From the NCBI GenBank assembly GCA_030595485.1, contig JAUVDE010000033.1:1-14894 (forward strand): DNA of 14,894 bases. Reading direction: 5' to 3'. The notes below the pieces were generated by a model, which was not told the origin of the DNA, ran no database searches, and saw only the letters and a list, made by a program, of their open reading frames with translations. Shown here in pieces: positions 1 through 6,259 of this stretch. Positions within the stretch are counted from its first letter, which is position 1. Every line of letters starts with the position of its first letter. A program made the translations under genes and the position numbers. The stretch comes from Draconibacterium sp. (GTDB lineage Bacteria > Bacteroidota > Bacteroidia > Bacteroidales > Prolixibacteraceae).

Positions 1-653
1 ACACCTGCACGAACTGCAGACAAACCTATAGCAAAAACAGGTTTTTCACTTTTCTGCCAAAGTTCTTTTATCTTATTAACTTGTTCAGGAACCAGTGGCG
101 ACCATCTTTTTTTCTCTAAACGTAAATAATCAATAGAACTATTTGTTTCTTCTACTTCCACTTGCCCAATTCCGGAAGGTACTCCAATATGAACTGAACC
201 CGGTGTTTCTTCAGTCGCAATTCCAGCTCCCTTTAAAATAATTTCGGCTATACTTTCAGCATTTAAGCGAGTAGTCCATTTTGTAATTGGGAAAAATAAT
301 TGTTGATGATTAATGTTCATTTGAACCGTTCGATTCAACAGGTGGTCAGGCATTTCATCGGTAAAAGCAATTAATGGAGAACGGTCGAGCAAAGCACCTC
401 CAACACCAGTGCTTAAATTGGTTGCACCCGGACCAAAAGTTCCAAAACACACTCCGGGAACACCAGTCAGCCTTCCACAAACATCAGCCATAAACGACGC
501 TGTTGCTTCATGTCCTACCAAAACAAAATCGATTCCATCTTCCTTTCGGAGTGCTTCAATATAATCAATCATATTTCCGCTGGGAACACCAAATACAAAA
601 CGCACCCCAATCTCTTTTAGGGTGTGTGCAAATATTTGAGCAACTGTTGGCAT
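1..653 (-). CDS. Thiamine-diphosphate-dependent enzyme, acetolactate synthase family (N-terminal part, truncated by window edge)
   Basis: This is the first ~217 residues of a TPP enzyme, read on the minus strand from ATG at 653-651; the rest lies beyond position 1. I translated it by hand. The N-terminus MPTVAQIFAHTLKEIGVRFV leads into FGVPSGN (residues 21-27), then GHEATASFMAD with the conserved catalytic-type Glu at residue 49 that activates the TPP aminopyrimidine ring. FGPGATN and the following GVGGALLDRSPLIAFT complete the typical PYR domain of the acetolactate synthase/benzoylformate decarboxylase superfamily. About residues 170-217 begin the linker to the central domain. The C-terminal TPP-pyrophosphate domain (GDG...N motif) is not in view, so the substrate cannot be assigned. 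It could be a true acetolactate synthase, but a stand-alone 2-oxoacid decarboxylase or carboligase is equally possible. It is co-directional with aroK but separated from it by 133 bp. Confidence 0.88.
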   Translation of the reverse strand, partial: MPTVAQIFAHTLKEIGVRFVFGVPSGNMIDYIEALRKEDGIDFVLVGHEATASFMADVCGRLTGVPGVCFGTFGPGATNLSTGVGGALLDRSPLIAFTDEMPDHLLNRTVQMNINHQQLFFPITKWTTRLNAESIAEIILKGAGIATEETPGSVHIGVPSGIGQVEVEETNSSIDYLRLEKKRWSPLVPEQVNKIKELWQKSEKPVFAIGLSAVRAG

Positions 654-720
654 TTTGTTATTGTTCTATATTAAACTTTTATGCTTACAAGTATTATCGA
701 ATTAATATACTCATAGATTT

Positions 721-780
721 GTTTCAGGTTACACGTTTCAACCTATAAGAACATGGATCCAGCAACATGAAACCTGCAAC
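721..780. repeat. Imperfect inverted repeat with embedded tandem 14-mers, downstream of aroK
   Basis: The arms are 721-739 (GTTTCAGGTTACACGTTTC) and the reverse complement of 762-780 (GTTGCAGGTTTCATGTTGC), matching at 15 of 19 positions around a 22-nt centre. Two adjacent 14-mers, 753-766 and 767-780, agree at 11 of 14 positions. The element starts seven bases past the aroK stop, so its hairpin could act as a processing or termination structure, but there is no T-tract after it on the minus strand. The rest of the 654-786 gap shows nothing I can assign, and I saw no clear TAnnTTTG promoter for the TPP-enzyme gene. Confidence 0.55.
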
Positions 781-786
781 TTTTCC

Positions 787-1284
787 TTACGAAATCATCT
801 TCTGAAGTGCATCCAAATCAAAATCAGGTTCCGTTATTTGATATTGCGCCTGTGAATAAAACTCGTTGCGTTTTTTCAATGTTTCATCAATAAAAGCAAC
901 CAACTCATCGCGCGATTTTCCTTTTATCAGCGGTCGTTCCGTTTTTGATGTTAAAAGACGATCAGCCAAAATTGTAGGATCAATATTTAGGTAGATTGTT
1001 TTACCCGTTGAATTCATCAAATCAACATTATCGAAAAAACAGGGAGCTCCTCCACCAGTGGCAATTACAATATCGGTAAATTCAGAAAGTTCTTCCAAAG
1101 CATTTCGTTCCTTGCTGCGAAACTCTGCTTCACCTTCTTGAGCAAAAATTTGTGGTATGGTTTTACAATTTCTTTCTTCAATGTAGTTGTCCATATCTAC
1201 AAATTGTACTCCCAAATAATTGGCAAGCTTCCACCCCAAATGAGATTTCCCACTTCCCATATATCCTATCAAATATATTCTCAT
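787..1284 (-). CDS. aroK: Shikimate kinase
   Basis: Phosphorylates shikimate to shikimate-3-phosphate with ATP, the fifth step of the chorismate pathway, in the cytosol. At 165 residues it has normal family length. The visible motifs match known shikimate kinases almost position for position. The Walker A loop is GYMGSGKS (residues 7-14). D30 and D32 (VDMD) bind metal and shikimate. R56 in EGEAEFR and the GGG at 77-79 bind substrate. R117 in ERPLI belongs to the lid, and R139 in KKRNEFY corresponds to the late substrate-binding Arg. The start is the ATG two residues before the first beta strand; no clear ribosome binding site precedes it, as is usual in Bacteroidota. It is the last gene of the run parE-parC-aroK, 53 bp after the parC stop, and probably co-transcribed. 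No functional tie between the topoisomerase and shikimate kinase is implied. Confidence 0.95.
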   Translation of the reverse strand: MRIYLIGYMGSGKSHLGWKLANYLGVQFVDMDNYIEERNCKTIPQIFAQEGEAEFRSKERNALEELSEFTDIVIATGGGAPCFFDNVDLMNSTGKTIYLNIDPTILADRLLTSKTERPLIKGKSRDELVAFIDETLKKRNEFYSQAQYQITEPDFDLDALQKMIS

Positions 1285-1337
1285 ACTTTTAAGTTTTGAG
1301 TTCAGCGTACATTAAAAATTTTGAACTGGACTTTGAA

Positions 1338-4040
1338 CTAAAATATTGTCAGTTGACTTGAACCTTCCCCCTCATCGTCATCATCCTCATTTTTAGGTTT
1401 GATAACTTCCATCGGGACATCGTCGTAATCAGCAGATTCGGGTGCTTTCACTTCTTCAACAACAGTTTCCGGCTCCGGCTCTTCTTCATGATGATCGTAA
1501 TCGTCTTTTATTGTTGGCTCAAGCTCCAGAATATTGTCAACTTGATAATTCGACAATCGTTTTCCTTTTGCTTTCGTCGATTTTATGCCAATAAATTCCG
1601 ACACTTCGATAATTTCGTTCTCACGCTCCGCATTTTTCCCTCCAAAAGTAAGCTCTAATCGTGGGTAATGAACCCAGGTTACACTAACTAATTTATTATC
1701 ATCATTATCACCTACAAAACGAATAAGCTTGCCTTCTACCTCATCAATCTCAAAACGTTTTACGTAATAAAATTTTTGTTCGGAGTCGAAATAAACAGCC
1801 GAAAGAATCTTTCGTTTATCAAACTTTTCGATGGCGAGAATATCTTGACCAAAATGATTACTTAAATCGTAATTATAAAGCTGGTAATCCCCTTTTTTGT
1901 AGAGAACAAGTATTTTGTCTTCGCCTGAAAATTCGCCAAGGAAATCGCCCCTGTTATCGGCATTTATACGACGAACATCGGCATCGAACCAAATTTTACG
2001 ACCACCAAGCGTTGAAACACCTTTCTCTTTCAAGGCAATTTTTTGCACCTCGTTTTTGGTCAGAATGTTCCCCATTGACTGACGTCCTTTTATTGCCAAC
2101 TCACTCAAGTCTTCTTCAAAAATCAACTTTTTAATACGCGATTTTGGCTTCAAAGTTATCCTTAATATTTCGGCCTCGCCATTTGGATTAGCAGAGAAAT
2201 ACGTAATTCTAGATCCTTTGGTTTCTTTTGTAAGGTTGTATTCTTTATCGCGAGTAACACCGGTTACAAAGAAACGCTTCATGTACGAGAATCCCGTTTT
2301 ACCATCTTTATAAACCACGTTATAAATGGTTCGTTTGTCGTTCTTTTTGAAAACGGCCAAAAACAATGGGTTTTTTCCAATAAATGCTTTATCGGAAACC
2401 TTGGTTATATAATACGTACCATCGCGGCGGAAAATTACAATATCATCAATATCGGAACAATCGCAAACAAACTCTGCCTTACGAAGTGAAGTTCCTACAA
2501 ATCCTTCCTTACGGTCGATGTACAATTTTTCATTTTTGACAACAACCTTGGATGCTACAATATTTTCGAAGCTACGAATTTCAGTTTTTCGTTCGCGATT
2601 CTTCCCATATTTGGTTTTTAAATGATGAAACCACTTGATGGTAAAAGGAACAATGTTTTTAATGTTTTCCTCAACCTTGACAATTTCATCTTCAATTCCT
2701 TGCAAATGGTCGTTGGCTTTGTCCTTATTAAATTTCAGGATTCGCGCCATTCGAATTTCCATTAACCTGAGAATATCTTCGCGTGTAATTTCACGTTTTA
2801 GTTTCGGTTTCCAAGGGTCTAAACGTTTGTCGATGTGAGCAACCGCCTGATCCATGTTTTCCGAATCCTCGAATTTTTTGTCCTTATAAATCCGTTCTTC
2901 AATAAATATTTTTTCGAGTGATGAAAAATGCCATTGCTCTTCCAACTCTCGTTTTCTAATTTCCAGTTCCAGTTTTAGTAACTGAAGTGTACTGTCAGCC
3001 GAACGTCGAAGAATTTCCTTAACACCAATAAATATCGGTTTATCGTTTTCGATAATACACGAGTTGGGAGAAAGTGACACTTCGCAATCGGTAAAAGCAT
3101 AAAGTGCATCAATAGTTTTATCGGACGAAACACCCGGAGCCAGATGCACCATAATCTCAACATTGGCAGCAGTGTTATCGTCAATTTTTTTAACCTTTAT
3201 TTTGCCTTTGTCGTTGGCCTTAATAATCGACTCGATTAATGTAGTAGTTGTTTTACCATACGGTACTTCATTAATTACCAGCGTTTTATTATCTTTTTTG
3301 TCAATTCGGGCACGCACTTTTACCGAACCTCCACGAAGACCATCGTTGTATTTACTAAAGTCAGCCGAACCTCCGGTTGGAAAGTCGGGCAGCAATTCAA
3401 AATCCTTACCTTTTAAATACGCAATTGAGGCATCCAACAGTTCCACAAAATTATGCGGGAACATTTTCGATGCCAGTCCAACAGCAATACCTTCAACTCC
3501 CTGAGCAAGCAGTAAAGGAAATTTTACAGGAAGTGTAACCGGCTCTTTTTTACGTCCATCGTACGACAGTTTCCAGTTCGTAGTTTTTGCATTAAACAGA
3601 ACTTCCAACGCAAATTTTGTAAGACGCGCCTCTATGTAACGCGGAGCAGCTGAACCGTCGCCCGTAAGAATATTCCCCCAGTTTCCCTGGGTATCAATAA
3701 GCAATTCCTTTTGCCCCAACTGAACCGTTGCATCGCCAATGGATGCATCGCCGTGTGGGTGGTACTGCATAGTTTGCCCAATAATGTTTGCAACCTTGTT
3801 GTAACGCCCGTCGTCCATTTCCTTCATGGCATGCATAATACGGCGCTGCACCGGTTTCAGCCCGTCGTTAATATACGGAACGGCACGTTCTAAAATAACA
3901 TACGATGCATAATCGAGAAACCACTCTTTATACATCCCCGATAAATAAGTGACCTCATCTTTTACAATTTCAACTTGAATCTCTTCGCTCGAGTTATCTT
4001 GAATCTCTTCGTCTTCGTTATTTAAAATCTCTTCTGACAT
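1338..4040 (-). CDS. parC: DNA topoisomerase IV subunit A (type IIA topoisomerase, ParC-like)
   Basis: Catalytic DNA-breaking subunit that works with the adjacent ParE to decatenate daughter chromosomes. Residues ~30-490 form the breakage-reunion core. KPVQRRIMHAM and HPHGDASIGDATV (95-107) belong to the winged-helix DNA-gate region, and the active-site Tyr is Y135 in AAPRYIEARL. NWGNILTGDGS (120-130) is typical of ParC. Residues ~495-840 look like the beta-pinwheel domain. The canonical gyrase box QRRGGKG is absent and only a degenerate KGRQSMGN (651-658) is seen, which favours topoisomerase IV over gyrase. A long acidic, probably disordered tail (~846-894) ends in SQLTIF (895-900), which resembles a sliding-clamp-binding peptide. 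The position aligned with the quinolone-contact Ser83 of E. coli GyrA appears to be Ala99. It follows parE by 37 bp. At 900 residues it is longer than E. coli ParC (~750). Confidence 0.93.
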   Translation of the reverse strand: MSEEILNNEDEEIQDNSSEEIQVEIVKDEVTYLSGMYKEWFLDYASYVILERAVPYINDGLKPVQRRIMHAMKEMDDGRYNKVANIIGQTMQYHPHGDASIGDATVQLGQKELLIDTQGNWGNILTGDGSAAPRYIEARLTKFALEVLFNAKTTNWKLSYDGRKKEPVTLPVKFPLLLAQGVEGIAVGLASKMFPHNFVELLDASIAYLKGKDFELLPDFPTGGSADFSKYNDGLRGGSVKVRARIDKKDNKTLVINEVPYGKTTTTLIESIIKANDKGKIKVKKIDDNTAANVEIMVHLAPGVSSDKTIDALYAFTDCEVSLSPNSCIIENDKPIFIGVKEILRRSADSTLQLLKLELEIRKRELEEQWHFSSLEKIFIEERIYKDKKFEDSENMDQAVAHIDKRLDPWKPKLKREITREDILRLMEIRMARILKFNKDKANDHLQGIEDEIVKVEENIKNIVPFTIKWFHHLKTKYGKNRERKTEIRSFENIVASKVVVKNEKLYIDRKEGFVGTSLRKAEFVCDCSDIDDIVIFRRDGTYYITKVSDKAFIGKNPLFLAVFKKNDKRTIYNVVYKDGKTGFSYMKRFFVTGVTRDKEYNLTKETKGSRITYFSANPNGEAEILRITLKPKSRIKKLIFEEDLSELAIKGRQSMGNILTKNEVQKIALKEKGVSTLGGRKIWFDADVRRINADNRGDFLGEFSGEDKILVLYKKGDYQLYNYDLSNHFGQDILAIEKFDKRKILSAVYFDSEQKFYYVKRFEIDEVEGKLIRFVGDNDDNKLVSVTWVHYPRLELTFGGKNAERENEIIEVSEFIGIKSTKAKGKRLSNYQVDNILELEPTIKDDYDHHEEEPEPETVVEEVKAPESADYDDVPMEVIKPKNEDDDDEGEGSSQLTIF

Positions 4041-4077
4041 TATTGGTTTATCCTACTTCTTCGGTTTAGTAATTTTC

Positions 4078-5913
4078 TTAAGCTACCTCATCCTTCTCGA
4101 CATAAAGGTTTTCAATAATAAATCCCTGTCTTTCAGGAGTATTTTTACCCATATAATACTCCAACATTTTCGATACCGACTCGTGTTTTTTCATCTGTAC
4201 CGGATCTAAGCGAATATCTTCTCCAATAAAGTGTTTAAATTCATCGGGCGAAATTTCACCCAAACCTTTAAATCGTGTTATTTCGGGCTTCCCTTTTAGT
4301 TTTTTAATTGCCTTTTCCTTTTCTTCATCGGAATAACAATAAAATGTTTTTTGTTTGTTGCGCACCCTAAAAAGTGGTGTTTGCAAAATATAAACGTGTC
4401 CCTTTTTAATTAATTCGGGAAAGAATTGCAGGAAAAAAGTAATAAGCAGCAAACGAATATGCATTCCATCCACATCGGCATCGGTAGCAATAATTACGTT
4501 GTTGTATCGCAAATCTTCCATGCTATCCTCAATATTCAGGGCAGCCTGAAGAAGGTTAAACTCCTCGTTTTCGTAGACCACTTTTTTAGTTAAGCCATAA
4601 GTATTCAATGGTTTTCCCTTCAAACTGAATACAGCCTGTGTATTCACATCGCGCGATTTGGTAATCGATCCACTTGCCGAGTCACCCTCTGTTATAAAAA
4701 TGCTCGATTCTTCTTTTCGAACATGCTTGCTGTTGAAATGAGCACGACAATCGCGTAATTTTTTATTATGAAGATTTGACTTTTTTGCGCGCTGTTTTGC
4801 CAGTTTTTTAACCCCTGAAATGGCTTTCCTTTCACGTTCCGATTCCACAATTCGTCGCAACAGGTTTTCAGCAACCTCCTGATTTTTATGTAAGAAATTA
4901 TTGAGCTCCTTTTGCAGAAAATTCCCAACGTGTGCCCTCACCGAAGGACCATCGGGACCAATATCTCTTGAACCAAGTTTGGTTTTGGTTTGCGATTCAA
5001 AAACAGGTTCTTCGACTTTAATACTAACTGCCGCCACAATGGATGCCCGAATATCAGACGGGTCATAATCTTTCTTGTAAAATTCCCTGATTGTTTTCAC
5101 TAAAACTTCACGAAAAGCCTGTAGGTGCGTACCACCTTGTGTTGTGTGTTGACCATTTGTGAAAGAATAATAATCTTCGCCATATTGGTTTCCATGTGTG
5201 ATGGCTACCTCAATATCCTCGCCTTTTAAATGTATAATTGGGTAAATTGGGTCGTGGTCCATATTTTCTTCCAGCAGGTCGCGTAAACCATTGCGTGAGA
5301 TAAAACGTTCTCCATTAAATTCAACGGTTAATCCGGCATTCAGAAAGGTGTAGTTCTTCATCATATTCACGATGTAATCGTTCATATAACGAAATTTCTT
5401 GAATACATTAATGTCGGGAATAAAAGTTACTATTGTTCCATTTTCCTCATCAAGACCAGTAAAATCCTTTTCGCCCGTTTTAACTCCTTTGCTGAAATAA
5501 ACTTCTTTGGCAACCCCTTCGCGAACTGCCTTTATCATAAAATCGATTGACAATGCATTAACAGCTTTAATACCAACACCGTTTAATCCCACCGATTTTT
5601 TAAATACTTTATTGTCGTATTTTGCACCGGTATTCATTTTGCTGACTACGTCAACCAGCTTGCCAAGCGGAATACCACGCCCGTAATCACGAATCGTCAC
5701 ACGGTCTTGTTCAACATCCACCGAAATCTTTTTCCCGTGTCCCATCATAAATTCATCAATGGAGTTATCCATTACTTCTTTCAGCAATACATAAATTCCA
5801 TCATCGGCAGAAGTTCCGTCACCTAGTTTCCCGATGTACATTCCCGGACGTCTCCGGATATGCTCCTGCCAATCTAATGTTTTAATGGTTCCTTCGTCGT
5901 AAGTTGCGCTCAT
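4078..5913 (-). CDS. parE: DNA topoisomerase IV subunit B (type IIA topoisomerase, ParE-like ATPase)
   Basis: ATPase subunit that drives strand passage with ParC. The GHKL ATPase domain comes first: RPGMYIG (22-28), the catalytic Glu/Asn pair in LKEVMDNSIDE (E46, N50), D76 and GRG in RDYGRGIP, and the ATP lid GLNGVGIKAVNAL (109-121). The transducer domain carries the QTK loop (308-310) contacting the ATP gamma-phosphate. The TOPRIM domain shows EGDSASG (409-415) with E409, and DADVDG (478-483) supplying the metal-binding Asp residues. TRFKGLGEISPDEF (546-559) is the usual C-terminal signature. Its 611 residues are close to ParE length, without the extra GyrB-type insert of gammaproteobacterial gyrases. 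The start ATG has GGAG eight bases upstream, one of the better ribosome sites in the window. It is first of the run parE-parC-aroK, with a candidate promoter 115 bp upstream of the start codon. Confidence 0.94.
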   Translation of the reverse strand: MSATYDEGTIKTLDWQEHIRRRPGMYIGKLGDGTSADDGIYVLLKEVMDNSIDEFMMGHGKKISVDVEQDRVTIRDYGRGIPLGKLVDVVSKMNTGAKYDNKVFKKSVGLNGVGIKAVNALSIDFMIKAVREGVAKEVYFSKGVKTGEKDFTGLDEENGTIVTFIPDINVFKKFRYMNDYIVNMMKNYTFLNAGLTVEFNGERFISRNGLRDLLEENMDHDPIYPIIHLKGEDIEVAITHGNQYGEDYYSFTNGQHTTQGGTHLQAFREVLVKTIREFYKKDYDPSDIRASIVAAVSIKVEEPVFESQTKTKLGSRDIGPDGPSVRAHVGNFLQKELNNFLHKNQEVAENLLRRIVESERERKAISGVKKLAKQRAKKSNLHNKKLRDCRAHFNSKHVRKEESSIFITEGDSASGSITKSRDVNTQAVFSLKGKPLNTYGLTKKVVYENEEFNLLQAALNIEDSMEDLRYNNVIIATDADVDGMHIRLLLITFFLQFFPELIKKGHVYILQTPLFRVRNKQKTFYCYSDEEKEKAIKKLKGKPEITRFKGLGEISPDEFKHFIGEDIRLDPVQMKKHESVSKMLEYYMGKNTPERQGFIIENLYVEKDEVA

Positions 5914-6005
5914 ATATAAATCTCCAGAATCTTCATTTTGAAAACTGCGAGTCCCGAGATTTGTTGAAACTACAAGACATTGAGGGTAGTGAAAAGTTCA
6001 AAAAC

Positions 6006-6032
6006 CACGGAATTCACACGATTGACACAAAT
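6006..6032. repeat. Degenerate 9-bp tandem repeat overlapping the parE promoter
   Basis: Three successive 9-mers, CACGGAATT, CACACGATT and GACACAAAT, share a C-A-C-poor/AATT-rich pattern. They resemble the widespread intergenic CACGGATT-type repeats, but identity between units is low. The last unit overlaps the candidate -7 element. Confidence 0.4.
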
Positions 6033-6035
6033 ATA
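6028..6035 (-). promoter_or_regulatory. Candidate promoter -7 element (TATATTTG) for parE-parC-aroK
   Basis: On the minus strand this reads TATATTTG, an exact match to the Bacteroidota sigma-ABfr -7 consensus TAnnTTTG. About 20 bases upstream lies TTCTGC, only a weak match to the -33 TTTG element. A start a few bases downstream would give a leader of about 110 nt before the parE ATG at 5913. The call rests on motif and position only. Confidence 0.5.
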
Positions 6036-6149
6036 ATTAAATCGAGCACTTTTTTGCAGAATCGGGGGATGCAGTAACTAACAATTTACAGTTGAAAAAC
6101 ATTGGATAAAAAGTTTAGAACAAAAGGCAAAGGAATAGGTAGAGCAGAG

Positions 6150-6194
6150 AGTCTCAGTTCGCAGATAAATGAAAGTCGCAGTCTCAGTCACAGT
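6150..6194. repeat. CAGT hexamer repeat in two blocks
   Basis: Block 6174-6194 reads AGT CGCAGT CTCAGT CACAGT, that is, ACTGNG hexamers on the minus strand. Block 6150-6164 reads AGT CTCAGT TCGCAG, using the same units with one base shifted. The sequence is non-coding and looks like intergenic repeat filler downstream of the MutS-like gene. Confidence 0.6.
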
Positions 6195-6206
6195 TTTCAG
6201 CACTAT

Positions 6207-6227
6207 AAAGATTGAAGAAAGATTGAA
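6207..6227. repeat. Short direct repeat, 11-bp period
   Basis: AAAGATTGAA occurs at 6207-6216 and again at 6218-6227, followed by the partial copies GATTGA/ATTGATT to 6237. It lies 33 bp downstream of the MutS-like stop codon. No function is evident. Confidence 0.5.
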
Positions 6228-6259
6228 ATGATTGATTCTGACTCAAGCATAAACGCGAA

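Larger units (their letters stand above)
5914..6259. other. 346-bp gene-free region between the MutS-like gene and parE
   Basis: No plausible gene is seen in either direction. Reading toward higher positions it holds the parE leader (5914-6027), a candidate -7 element (6028-6035), and a degenerate 9-bp repeat around 6006-6032. An unremarkable AT-rich stretch follows. Then come two blocks of a CAGT-containing hexamer repeat (6150-6194) and an 11-bp-period direct repeat (6207-6227) close to the end of the MutS-like gene. No strong terminator hairpin with T-tract is visible after the MutS-like gene on the minus strand, so transcription may run through. Confidence 0.6.

Noticed and set aside
503..748. 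Plus-strand open frame of 81 codons at the start of the window
   Set aside because: It lies mostly antisense to the clear TPP-enzyme coding sequence, and its protein has no recognisable pattern. It ends in the repeat-containing gap.
3163..3504. Plus-strand open frame of 113 codons opposite parC
   Set aside because: Entirely antisense to the conserved ParC core, with no start signal and no recognisable domain.
1338..5913. Naming the topoisomerase pair gyrA/gyrB
   Set aside because: There is no QRRGGKG gyrase box, ParC-type core sequence is seen, and the ParE subunit lacks a GyrB-style insertion. ParC/ParE fits better, though it is not absolutely proven.
6150..6227. Possible CRISPR array
   Set aside because: Repeat units are only 6-11 bp with no spacers of regular size, and no cas genes are near.
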